Source: Clostridia bacterium (GTDB taxonomy: Bacteria; Bacillota; Clostridia; Oscillospirales; CAG-272). Taken from it: 64,000 nucleotides of DNA. The notes beneath the pieces were generated by a model. It was not told where the DNA came from. It made no database searches and saw nothing but the letters and a program-made list of their open reading frames with translations. Shown here one piece after another: positions 49,618-59,600 of this stretch. The DNA lies in contig JAFVTS010000010.1 of assembly GCA_017503105.1 (NCBI GenBank), forward strand, positions 62,001-126,000, written 5' to 3'. A program made the position numbers and the translations under genes. Each line of letters opens with the position of its first letter. Position 1 is the stretch's first letter.

Positions 49618-50361
49618 TCAAAGCTTTTTTCTGCAACCGTCGATTATGACGTTTTCACCCGAGATGTACGACGCTCCGTCACTCGCAAGAAAGAGGATGA
49701 GCTCTGCGTTTTCTCTGTCCGAGCCCGTTCTTCCGATATGGGCAAGATCGCTTGGCGCGGTGTGGTCGATGTCATCAATAGCCGATGAGCTGACGCTTCC
49801 CGGTGAAACGGAGTTTACGGTTACGCCGTTTGTTATAACTTCCTTTGCAAGAGCCTTTGTAAATGAGATAACGGCACCCTTGCTCGCTGAATAAAAGCTC
49901 ATATTTCCATTGCCGTACACGCCCGCAACGGACGCCACGTTGATTATTCTTCCGAAGCCTCGGTTTATCATTCCGTCTATAACCGCCTTGGTGAAATAAA
50001 CCGTTCCCATAACGTTGACATCCAAAAATTTGCGCCAGACGTCGGTTGAGGTTTCGTTAAATTTGCTAAAGGTCTTCCAAAGAGCCGCGTTGTTAACGAG
50101 AATGTCGATTTTGCCAAAGCGCTCCTCGGCATCCTTCACGACCTCGTACACCTTCTCTTCGTCGCTGACGTCGCACTCGTATGCAAGCACCTCGCCGCCC
50201 AAGCTTTCTATCTCTTCCTTTACCTTATTAAGCTTTTCGTAATTCAAATCGATTATAACGGTTTTTGCGCTGCCTTCCGCAAACAGAAGTGCTGTTGCCC
50301 TTCCTATACCCACAGCCGCGCCCGTCACGAGCGCAACCTTTCCGTCAAATTTCTTTTCCAT
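49618..50361 (-). CDS. SDR-family oxidoreductase
   Basis: The 247-residue protein is a classical short-chain dehydrogenase. It has the cofactor motif VTGAAVGIGRATALLFAEG, an acidic residue at the end of beta-2 (VIIDLNYEK) that favours NAD, NNAAL, and the catalytic INVASVAGVYGNG with YSASKGA (Ser, Tyr, Lys). It resembles FabG-like and sugar or polyol dehydrogenases. The context suggests oxidation of a sugar acid or cyclitol rather than fatty acid synthesis. Confidence 0.9.
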   Translation of the reverse strand: MEKKFDGKVALVTGAAVGIGRATALLFAEGSAKTVIIDLNYEKLNKVKEEIESLGGEVLAYECDVSDEEKVYEVVKDAEERFGKIDILVNNAALWKTFSKFNETSTDVWRKFLDVNVMGTVYFTKAVIDGMINRGFGRIINVASVAGVYGNGNMSFYSASKGAVISFTKALAKEVITNGVTVNSVSPGSVSSSAIDDIDHTAPSDLAHIGRTGSDRENAELILFLASDGASYISGENVIIDGCRKKL

Positions 50362-50389
50362 ATTCGATCACTCCTTTGTACACAATTGT

Positions 50390-51391
50390 TTATTCGTACT
50401 TTTTCAGAATCTCATCCATTTCGGGGGTGTCATTGAAAACGAAGCCCTCGGGTATGCGCGAGATCTCGTATTTGAGTCCGTCGTAAAGGGGCATCAGCTC
50501 CTCTTGCTTCATTCCCGTCACGGCGAGGATCTTTGAATTGTCCATAACTCTGTCGAAGAGCCTGTCGTATTTGAGCTGCCGAAGCTTGCCGATGTAATTG
50601 CTGCCGGGTGCCGCGTTAACGTAGTCCTCGGTCGAGCCCCAAACGACCTCCATACCGACGAGCTCCTTATAGTAGTCGGCTATCTCGCCCCAGGTGTGAT
50701 GCTCTGCTGTCGTAACGCTGTACGTTTCACACATCGCTTCCTTTTTAAATAAGAGCCTCGCTATCATTTTGGCAACGTCACCCGCCCACGACATCGTAGC
50801 CTGACAGTTTTTAGCCGCCTCGGGCAGAAGAACCTTTTTGCCCGCAAGAGCTCTGCCAACGGTGCTCGGAGCTTCAAGCGTGACGAGCTGATAGCGCATT
50901 TTCGAATAAGTAACGGCGGGTCTTATAATAGTGTAGTTTTTGTAAGCTGATGCGCGAAGCAGGTCTTCGCCCTTTGCCTTGTGTATGCAGTAGTCGTTTG
51001 ACTCTACGAGCTCCTTGTCGGAGGACACATCAAGAAGGCGCGGAGACGTTTCCTTGACGGGCACTTCCTCGTTAGCGTAAACGCGGTAGGTGGAGAGGTA
51101 CACGTAATGCCCCGTGTTTTTTAAAAACAGCTCGTAGTAATCGGGAAAATCGTAATTCCCGTAAATCATAAAATCAACTACCGCGTCGTATTTGTTTTCC
51201 AAAAGAAGCGGCTCGAGGAAAGCCTTCTCCTTTGCGTTTGCTCTTATGCACCGCACGCTTTCATTAAAGGGCTTTTCTTCATCAAGTGATACCGCGTCAA
51301 CAAGATATCCCATATTCGCAAGCTCGGGAACAAGATACTGTCCCATAGCGCCCGTCGAGCCGAGCACAAGCACTTTTTTCTGTTCTGTCAT
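50390..51391 (-). CDS. NAD-dependent epimerase/dehydratase-like protein
   Basis: The start at 51391 has GAAGGAGAATTGC upstream and gives 333 residues. The N-terminus has VLVLGSTGAMGQYLVPELA, a Rossmann fold for NAD(P). YLSTYRVYANEEVPVKE and DYCIHKAKGEDLLRAS follow, where the usual YxxxK is replaced by Y-C-I-H-K, still a Tyr-x3-Lys. TIIRPAVTYSKMRYQLV matches nucleotide-sugar epimerase relatives. The substrate is unknown. It lies between the two SDR genes in the same operon. Confidence 0.8.
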   Translation of the reverse strand: MTEQKKVLVLGSTGAMGQYLVPELANMGYLVDAVSLDEEKPFNESVRCIRANAKEKAFLEPLLLENKYDAVVDFMIYGNYDFPDYYELFLKNTGHYVYLSTYRVYANEEVPVKETSPRLLDVSSDKELVESNDYCIHKAKGEDLLRASAYKNYTIIRPAVTYSKMRYQLVTLEAPSTVGRALAGKKVLLPEAAKNCQATMSWAGDVAKMIARLLFKKEAMCETYSVTTAEHHTWGEIADYYKELVGMEVVWGSTEDYVNAAPGSNYIGKLRQLKYDRLFDRVMDNSKILAVTGMKQEELMPLYDGLKYEISRIPEGFVFNDTPEMDEILKKYE

Positions 51392-51411
51392 TTTTGCAAT
51401 TCTCCTTCGTA

Positions 51412-51462
51412 AATTTGACATGGGTGCGCAGTAATTGGTGCAATTGTAAATTAAAGTTTACT
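51412..51462. repeat. Composite element copy 2
   Basis: AATTTGACATGGGT (51412-51425) is followed after 19 bases by TGTAAATTAAAGTTTACT (51445-51462), the same arrangement as copy 1. It lies just upstream of the epimerase-like gene and touches the stop codon of the next gene. Confidence 0.65.
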
Positions 51463-52247
51463 TATTGTCCGTATTTTCCGTTCTCTCCGTGAAATTTGTC
51501 GAACATTATATGTCGACCTCCGTCCATTAGAATAGTAGTTCCCGTTATTGAACGAGCGAACGGTGAGGCAAGGTAAAGAAACATTTCGACGATCTCCTCG
51601 GGCTCTGCGGCGTATCCGAGTGCGGTTTTCATATTTGCCATAGCCGCTCTCGTAAGAACGGGACCGGGAGCTACGCATACGCATCTTATATCACCAAATT
51701 TTGCGCCGACTTGTGCCACGGAGGTGGTAAGACCGTTCATCGCCGCGCTCTTAGACGCGCTGTACGCAACGGCAGAGGGAGAACCTTCAAGCCCCGTGAT
51801 GGAGCCGAGGTTGATTATGACGCCCTCTTTTTGCTCTCTCATTATCTTCATTGCTGCGTGGCAGAAGTAGAGCTGCCCCTTGAGATTTACGTCAATACCC
51901 CAATCGTACACCTCGATCGGCACGTCCGGGAAATCGCCCTTTGCACCGAGAATTCTTGTTTCTGCGCCGCCCGCGGTGTTGACCAAGACGTCGAGTGTGC
52001 CAAAGGTGTCTCTCGCCGTTTCGCACGCACGGGTGACATCTTCGTAAACGCGCACGTCACACTTAACGCCAACGGCTTTTCCGCCGCTTTCGGTGATGCT
52101 CTCTACCGCTTTTTCAAGCGCCTCCCCGTTTATATCCGCAAGCACCGCCGAACCGCCGCACTCGCAAAACCTCTTGCAAACGAGAAATCCCATACCGCTT
52201 GCCGCGCCTGTGGCAAGGATGACCTTGCCCGAAAAATTAAAATCCAT
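51462..52247 (-). CDS. SDR-family oxidoreductase, second copy
   Basis: I place the start at the ATG at 52247, preceded by AAAGGAAAAAGGAA. The TTG at 52265 would add six residues. The 261-residue protein has VILATGAASGMGFLVCKRFC, VLADINGEALEKA with the NAD-type aspartate, VNTAGGAETR, INLGSITGLEGSPSAVAYSA with SKSAAMN, and CVAPGPVLT. It is the promoter-proximal gene of this minus-strand cluster and faces the AraC regulator. The two SDRs may act on successive oxidation states of one substrate. Confidence 0.9.
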   Translation of the reverse strand: MDFNFSGKVILATGAASGMGFLVCKRFCECGGSAVLADINGEALEKAVESITESGGKAVGVKCDVRVYEDVTRACETARDTFGTLDVLVNTAGGAETRILGAKGDFPDVPIEVYDWGIDVNLKGQLYFCHAAMKIMREQKEGVIINLGSITGLEGSPSAVAYSASKSAAMNGLTTSVAQVGAKFGDIRCVCVAPGPVLTRAAMANMKTALGYAAEPEEIVEMFLYLASPFARSITGTTILMDGGRHIMFDKFHGENGKYGQ

Positions 52248-52289
52248 TTCCTTTTTCCTTTCCAAAGTCGTTTTTCATAACTATTTTAC

Positions 52290-52318
52290 ATTATAGCAAA
52301 GCGGCAAGGCTTATACAA
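52290..52318 (-). promoter_or_regulatory. Promoter of the SDR cluster
   Basis: On the minus strand TATAAT (52290-52295) lies 17 bp from a weak minus-35 TTGTAT (52313-52318). The weak minus-35 fits dependence on an activator such as the divergent AraC protein. Confidence 0.55.
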
Positions 52319-52381
52319 TATCAAAATCGCACCAAAAAAACATTATTTTAACATTTTCGCTACTAAATATTGCAAAAACCC

Positions 52382-52410
52382 TTGATTTTTTTAACAAGAA
52401 AGGTTAAAAT
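52382..52410 (+). promoter_or_regulatory. Promoter of the AraC regulator
   Basis: TTGATT (52382-52387) and TAAAAT (52405-52410) are 17 bp apart, with the start codon 39 bp downstream. Confidence 0.65.
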
Positions 52411-52448
52411 TTAATTGAAATCGCAAGAAAAGGGAAGTATATATCAAA

Positions 52449-53225
52449 ATGAAAAGTCTTGAAAATCTCACTCTGACCCGAGTTTACAGCGCTGTGACCC
52501 CCGAGCATCGGACGGGCTTGCGCCGCCACGTCGAGCGCCGTAATTCTTACGCCATATCCTTCTCCTTCGGCGGCAGGATAGAGTATAGGCACGGCGACGA
52601 CGTTATAATTTCCGACGAAGGCTCGGTCATAATTCATCCGATGGGCGCGTGCTATGATTTCCGCTGCACCCGTGCGGGCGCTTTCGGAGTCATCAACTTC
52701 TTTACCGCCCACTTTTTCACGGAAAAATTCATAAAAGTAGAGCTTGACACCGCCCCCGTTAAGAGAAGATTTGCCGAGATAAAGGCGGCGCTCTCCACGG
52801 GCGGCTCGCATCACCTCGTGATGGCTCTTACGTACGAGATGCTTGAATATATCTGCCGTTTTCGCGAGGAGGGAAGCGAGATCCTGCGCTCGGCAAAGCG
52901 CGCCCTGCTTGACGGCTTCACCCGCGCGGATTTCTCCGTGTCGGAGCTTGCCGCCACCGTGCACGTAAGCGAGAGCTACCTTCGCCGCGTCTTTGCCGAC
53001 GAGCTCGGAATTTCTCCGAAAAAAGCGCTTATGGCAGCGCGTATTTCCCACGCGAAGCAGCTCTTGTCCGAGGGAAATCTTCCCATAGCCCGCGTAGCGG
53101 AGGCGTGCGGTTTTTCCGGCGTTTACCACTTTTCCCGCGCCTTTCGCTCGGAAACGGGTCAGGCTCCGTCGGAGTTCAGGCGCCTCTCAAAGGAGAGCGC
53201 GCGCCTCGTCGGTTGGCAGATGTAG
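52449..53225 (+). CDS. AraC-family transcriptional regulator
   Basis: The 258-residue protein has an N-terminal cupin-like sensing domain (about 30-110, with GGRIEYRHGDDVIISDEGSV) and a C-terminal double HTH domain. The latter has FSVSELAATVHVSESYLRRV, FADELGISPKKALMAARI, and VAEACGFSGVYHFSRAFRSE with GQAPSEFRR. It diverges from the SDR cluster, and regulators in such positions usually activate the neighbouring operon in response to its substrate. A strong GC-rich hairpin lies downstream at 53257-53287. Confidence 0.9.
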   Translation: MKSLENLTLTRVYSAVTPEHRTGLRRHVERRNSYAISFSFGGRIEYRHGDDVIISDEGSVIIHPMGACYDFRCTRAGAFGVINFFTAHFFTEKFIKVELDTAPVKRRFAEIKAALSTGGSHHLVMALTYEMLEYICRFREEGSEILRSAKRALLDGFTRADFSVSELAATVHVSESYLRRVFADELGISPKKALMAARISHAKQLLSEGNLPIARVAEACGFSGVYHFSRAFRSETGQAPSEFRRLSKESARLVGWQM

Positions 53226-53256
53226 GATAAATGCGGAATTGGAAAAATCAAGAATG

Positions 53257-53287
53257 CCGCAGGGCGGGGCTCATCTCCGCCCTGCGG
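53257..53287 (+). terminator. Strong hairpin after the AraC gene
   Basis: CCGCAGGGCGG (53257-53267) pairs perfectly with CCGCCCTGCGG (53277-53287) around a 9-base loop. No T run follows. The remaining bases up to the promoter at 53582 are AT-rich, and I see no gene in them. Confidence 0.55.
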
Positions 53288-53581
53288 AGTTGCTGTTTAA
53301 GCCTTCCCCGAGGTGTATGTGCCGAGTGAAGCCGAGGCGATATTGCATTAAAAAAAGAACAAATCCCCGTACCCGTGTTAAATTTTTGCGGTTTTTTATT
53401 CAAAGGAGTGGACGGGCACTTTTTTCGTGGCGGCGCTTTTTTTTGACGGAAAATGTTAACAAATTTAAAACAAAAACGGCGATAAAACGCAAAAAATCCG
53501 AACCTTTTTGGTCATTTTGCATAGATTTTTATTTTTTATTTGGGCAGAACGCCGTTTTTTTATTATTTGAATTTAAAAAAA

Positions 53582-53610
53582 TTGACACTTTATTTAAATT
53601 ATGGTATAAT
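53582..53610 (+). promoter_or_regulatory. Consensus promoter of the giant lyase gene
   Basis: TTGACA (53582-53587) and TATAAT (53605-53610) are 17 bp apart. The start codon lies 66 bp further on, after GAAAGGAGAAC. Confidence 0.9.
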
Positions 53611-53675
53611 ATTTATGCTCAGTATTTTTTATTACTCTGCAAATTAAAATTGTTTCTTTTGAAAGGAGAACAAAG

Positions 53676-56600
53676 ATGGTAAAACAGAAAAAAGTTATTC
53701 TGCTTTCTGCCCTTATGACGCTTGCTCTTTGTCTTGCGCTCTTCTTCGGAATTGTCTTTTCAGGCAATACCGCGGTTGAAGCCGAGACGAAAGACACGGC
53801 AAAGCTCATTTCTTTGGACGAGGCGGAAACGGTCGAGATCATCGGCGCAGATGGCAGCGATTACGCGCTCATTTTCGCGTCTGACGCAAGACAGAACGAC
53901 CAGACTGTCGCAAGCGAGCTCTCAAACAAGGTGCGTAAGGCTTCAGGCGTTATAATCCGCGCGAAGTCGGACGTCACCAAGGAAACCGAGCTTGAGATAC
54001 TCATAGGTGACACGGACCGAGATTTCTCAAAAATGCTCCTTGAGGCGATCAATGCGTACGGTTCCGTCGACGAGTTCTTCGTTTGGGGCTACGCTTACAG
54101 AGACGGTAAGCTTGCTTACACGGCGAACAGCGATATCGCGTTCTCTCTCGGAGCAGAGGAATTCCTCTCTCTTGTTGCCGAGGACGGCACTCTTTCCGTT
54201 CCCTCCGATCTTTGGGTAATAGGCGCGAAGTCGGTCGAGGAATACGAGGAAGAGAAGCGCGCCGAGGAAGAGGCGAAAAGAGAGGAATACTTAAACTCTC
54301 TTATTGAAATGAACGACGCGTTCACAGACGACCAGTTCAACACGGATCTTTACACTCCGGGTCAGTTCTATAAGCCTATGATAGACGAGGACGGCAACGG
54401 CTACTTCACCGCTACCAAGAACGGTGAGCCTTGGGTCTACCCCGCAAAGGGCGAGCACCCGAGATATCTTCTCACCGAGCAAAATATTCCAAAGATCCTT
54501 GCTATCCTTGAAGAGGGCAAAAATCCAGACTCCGATTATTTCGTTATGGCAAATACTTTCTGGGAGCTTGCCAACACCGATATGGAGTCCATCCATTACG
54601 GCGAATTCCAGAATCAGTACAAGAATACCGGCGGCAACAGCTGGCTTGATCCCACGGGCGAGCCTTACAGATACGACGGCAAGACCCTCGGTATCATTGA
54701 CGCCAAGGCGATGGCTTATATGCTTACGGGCGACGTGAAGTATGCGTACGAGGCCATTGTTGCTATAAAGAACGCGATGCTCTCGCTTCACTACACCACG
54801 GACCTTCATATGGACGTTTACCACGGTCCCTCTCACGTAATGGTAACGCTTGCGGCAGTTTACGACTGGTGCTACGACGTGCTTACCGAGGAGGATAAGT
54901 GGCAAATGATCTGGGGTACAGCTCAGATCCTCGGTCCTCAGATGGAATCGGGAATGAGATATCCTCCTTCGGGAATGCAGGGTGTCAACGGTCACGGAAC
55001 GGGTCCTCAGCTTGCGCGTGACTGGATGACCGTCGCAACCGTATTCAGCGACGAGGTTCCCGATTGGTACAGATACGTTGCGGGCAGATACTTCAACGAA
55101 TATCTCCCCGTTGCAAACGAGCAGTTCAAGAACGGTTGGGTATCCCAGGGTACGGCGTGCTACGCTCCTATAAAGATCCACGTTCAGGCGTGGGCAAACT
55201 ACCTCATCAAGACCTCTACCGGCGAGAACTTCCTTACCGAGGATGCGGTCAAAACTATGTACTTCTTCATCAGCCATATCACCCCGAGAGAAACTGCCAA
55301 CGCACATCAGCAGTATTACTTCCAGACGGGTGACGGCTCAAGAAACACGGGTGGCACGCAGGTTGCCTGTGCCGAGTACTTTATGATAGCGGCGCTCTAT
55401 AACGACCCCGTTATCTATGCTCAGGCAAAGCTTATCACGGCTAACCACTCAAAGTTTAATTACGACACGATCTTCACGATGACCCCATCCTTCCAGCTTG
55501 CGCTTACCTCCGCCGTGGATTATAACGGCGAGAGCTCAAGAGACGGAATAGATACAATTCAGTATTTCGCGGATCCCGCAGGTCAGATGACCATTCGTGA
55601 GGAGTGGGGCAATCCCGATTCCATAGCGGTGCTTATGCGTCTTATGAACAAGACGATGGCAAACCACGAGGGCTATGACCACGGTACCTTCCAGATCTAT
55701 TATAAGGGTCTTCTTGCGGGTACCTCGGGAGCGTACCAGAAGTACGGCTCTGCGGCTCACTATTACTATCAGCAGGCTACTATTTCGAGTAACGGTCTTC
55801 TCGTTTTCAACCCCGCAGGAGCAGACGCTGAGCCTAAGTATCAGGCTGACGGCGTAACGCTTTCCAATACTGCGCGTTATTACTACTCGGGAAGCCAGAG
55901 AAGAGCAAACGTAGGAACGTCGTCGGTTGAGGCTTGGCTTGATTCGGCACAAATGGTCGACACCATAGGTGCCGCTTACGGCTACGATTCTGACGGTCGT
56001 GCTAAGTACGCATATCTTGCAGGTGATATGACGAGCGCCTACGAGGTAGGAACGGTCGATTACATCAGCAGAAAAATGTTCACCCTCTTCACGGGGGACG
56101 AGGACTTCCCCGCGCTCTTCTTTACCTTTGATCAGATCACCTCGGACGATGCAAGCTTCACAAAGCATTGGCTCCTCCACACCCTGAAAGAGCCCGAAAT
56201 AGATCAGGATAATCTCACCGCGACCGTTATAAACGGCGAGGGAAAGATGTATCTTCAGTCCCTCTTCGGTGCCGACGCCATAATGAAGGTCGGCGGCGAG
56301 GGCAAAGCGTGGTGGATCAACGGCTACTTCAAAGATCCTACCGACAGGGGCTCTTGGGACGTAAAGACTCAGAGCTTCAAGGACGAGAACGATAAGGGCT
56401 CGTGGGTAGAAGGAAAGAACGCGGTAGACGGATTTGCGACCGACGACAACTACAAGAATATCTGGGGTAGAATCGAGCTTCGCACCGAGGGCGATAAGTA
56501 CTCCAAATTCCTTAACGTTTTGGCGGTTACCGACACCGAGAACGAAACTCCCTTTGAAATTCAGAAGTTCGCGAACGACGAATCCACCGTATACGGTGCG

Positions 56601-59600
56601 CAGTTCAAGAATAGCGTTATAGCTTTCCTTAACTCCGACGAAAAGCCCGCAGAGAAGCAGTATAAAGAATTCTCCTTCACTACCGAAGGCACAGGACTTT
56701 ATGAATATTATATCGCAGGTCTTGAGGCAGGAACGTGGCAGATCATCGTTGACGGCGTTTCTGTTGCATACTCTCTTGCCGACACCGAGGGCGCGCTTCT
56801 TACCTTCACTGCTCCCGCAGGTGACGTTGAGGTAAGACCCGGCTCTGACGTTATCGGTGCAAACGGCGGTAAGATCCAGTATACCACCGGCGGCGGTGTT
56901 CTTCCCAAGGATACCCTTTACGTTTACAAGAACGAGTTTGACTTCCCGCTTCCCACCGAGGTAACGAGAGGCGCTGACGTCTTCGTCGGTTGGTACACCT
57001 CTCCCACTTACGAGCCCGAAACTGCCGTAACCGCTATTCCCGCGGGCACGACGGGTACTTACAGAGTTTACGCAAAGTGGATATCCAACTTCTTGAACGA
57101 GGATTATTCCGAAAGCTCGTTCAAGGCGATCGAAGCTAACGTAAGCGCAGGCGGCGTTAATTATAGCGGAAGCACGAAGACCGGCTCCTCCTTCATCACG
57201 AAGACTGACGAGAAGGGCAGAAATTACGTCGAGTGGATCGAGGGTACTAAGGACCCGCTCATCACTCAGACATCTTCCGTGAAGAACTTCTCAATGCTTG
57301 GTTCGGATGACAAGTGCGTGTCCTTCACGTATCAGCTTGCCACCAATCCCGGCAATACTCCTATGCAGACACACGTCCGTCTTATAGCGAAGAAGGACGT
57401 TGACGGCGGCACGATATCCTCAACTTCTACTTATCTCTTTACCACCGACAACGACGGTGTTGTAAGATCTCATAAGGGCTCGACTATAGCGACTCTTTCC
57501 GAGGAAGTGACGACCATCCGTATCGTTATCGACTTCAAGAACGGTGAGATGAGATATTACGACGACGATTATAACATAATCACCGCGGATCCCTTCTCGC
57601 CTCCCGCAACGACTAAGGCGGAAAACACCGAGGAATTCCTTAAGTGTCTTACCGAGTACCTCTGGTACTTCTACGGAGGATCGCCTGCTAACGTTACCGA
57701 CGCGGCTATGCGTATCTACGGTATCAGAGTTCAGGAGGGCGATGAGTTCACAGCTCTTGCGAAGCCCCAGACCGAGGGAATCAAGTACAACCTTAACGGC
57801 GGTAAGCTTCCCGCAGGTGCACCCAAGGACTTCAATTCCGACGGCACTATGACTCTTCTCCCCGCAGCGAAGGATATGATCCTCGCAGGCAGCGTCTTTG
57901 GCGGCTGGTACACCACTCCCACCTTTGACGAGGGCACCGAAACCACTTACGCTCCCGCAGGCACCGAGGGACTTTATGAGGTATGGGCAAAGTGGAATGC
58001 CGTATTTGTTGACGTAAACTTCGGAAATTACGATATTGACCACGCCGAGTCTAATAAGTCATACGGCGGAGTGAACCTTAACGGAGGCGGCAAGGTCGGC
58101 TCAAGCTTCAAAACCGAAACGGGCGCCGACGGCAAGAAATATCTCGTCTGGACACCCGGCGTCAGCGATCCCCTTATCAACGCCATGAACGATACGACCA
58201 ACGTCTCTACGATGAATGACACCTCTGTCAGCTATACGCTTACCTTCTCTAAGCACGGCTCGGCAGATCTTCCCGACTTTGAGTTCAGACTCATTGGTAA
58301 GCACACCGTAGCAGGCGAGACGGGCAAGGGCGACAGCAATATCACTTTCGGTAATATTTCTAACGGCTCTTTCAGGATCGGTTCTACTACCGTTGCAACT
58401 ATCGGTGACGAGCCCACGACGGTAAGAATAGTTATCGACTTCGCGGAGGGTAATATCAAGGCTTACGACGAGTGGGGTGCTGTTATAGCAACTCAGCCGC
58501 TTCCCAATATTCCCGCGGCAAGCGGAGCTACGAATTATCTTGAATGGAAGCAGTGCTTCAGAAGCTACCTCTTCTATACGAGAAGAACGGGCGGCTCGGC
58601 TGACAAGGCTGATCAGGCTATCCGTTACTACAGCATTAAAATAGAGGAAGGAAACGCGTTCGCTCTCAAGGGCAACGAGCAGCCTCCCAAGCCCAATTCA
58701 ATAATCTATGAAACTAACGGCGGCACTCTTCCCGAGGACGCTCCCACCGAGTACGACGTAGCACTCGGAACGGTTCTTCCCACGAACGTGACCAAGAGCG
58801 GATATATCTTCGGCGGCTGGTATACGAGCGCTGATTTCACGGGTGAGCGTATGGACGCTATCCCCTTCGGCGGTCAGAATCCCGTTAAGGTATACGCGAA
58901 GTGGCTCTATATCGTAATGGACGAGGATTGGAACGATAAGGACTTCGTTCACCCCGAAAGCCTTAATACGAACAGGGACGGAATCATTTACAACACAGGC
59001 GGAGCTACCGAGCCGAAGCCCGGAACGGGATATGAGACCGTGAAGGACGAGAGCGGCAATACCTACCTCAAGGTATTCAGCCCGAGCCACACCGTATACC
59101 TCGTTGCTAATAATAGTGGACAGTATCAGTTCCCCGAGTTTAAGGAAACCGCAGTTACCTTCGAGTTCTCTTACGGACGTGACGGTGACAATTATCTCGC
59201 GTCGAACTACGTAAGACTTCAGACCTCGGGCAGTAAGTTCGGAAACTATCAGTTCCTTTCCATCGACGGTGACACGGGCAACGCGACCCTCAAAGGCTCA
59301 GCCGCTCCGTTTGTAACTATCGGCTCCGAGATGGTCACCTTCCGCATCACTATTGATTTCGCGGCTCTTACCGTAACGGCTTACGGCGAGGACGCAGAGG
59401 TGCTTGACGTCGCACCTCTCGGCGCTGTTCCCACCTCCGCCGCAGGTCAGTATCAGCCCACGACTTGGGTCGAGTGGATGGACTACGCAACGGGCTATTA
59501 CGTATATAATCAGCTTCAGAAGCCCGCAGGCTTCACGGCAGAAGAAGGAAAGGTATTCGGCGCGAGATTCGACAACTTCAAGGTTATCGACGGTAACCCC

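Noticed and set aside
53239-53682. 147-codon plus-strand ORF in the gap before the giant lyase
   Set aside because: It runs through a strong hairpin and a consensus promoter, is Lys/Arg/Phe-rich, and has no motif.
54291-55307. 338-codon minus-strand ORF inside the giant lyase
   Set aside because: It is a long shadow in a GC-rich gene. The sense frame has a signal peptide and clear domains.
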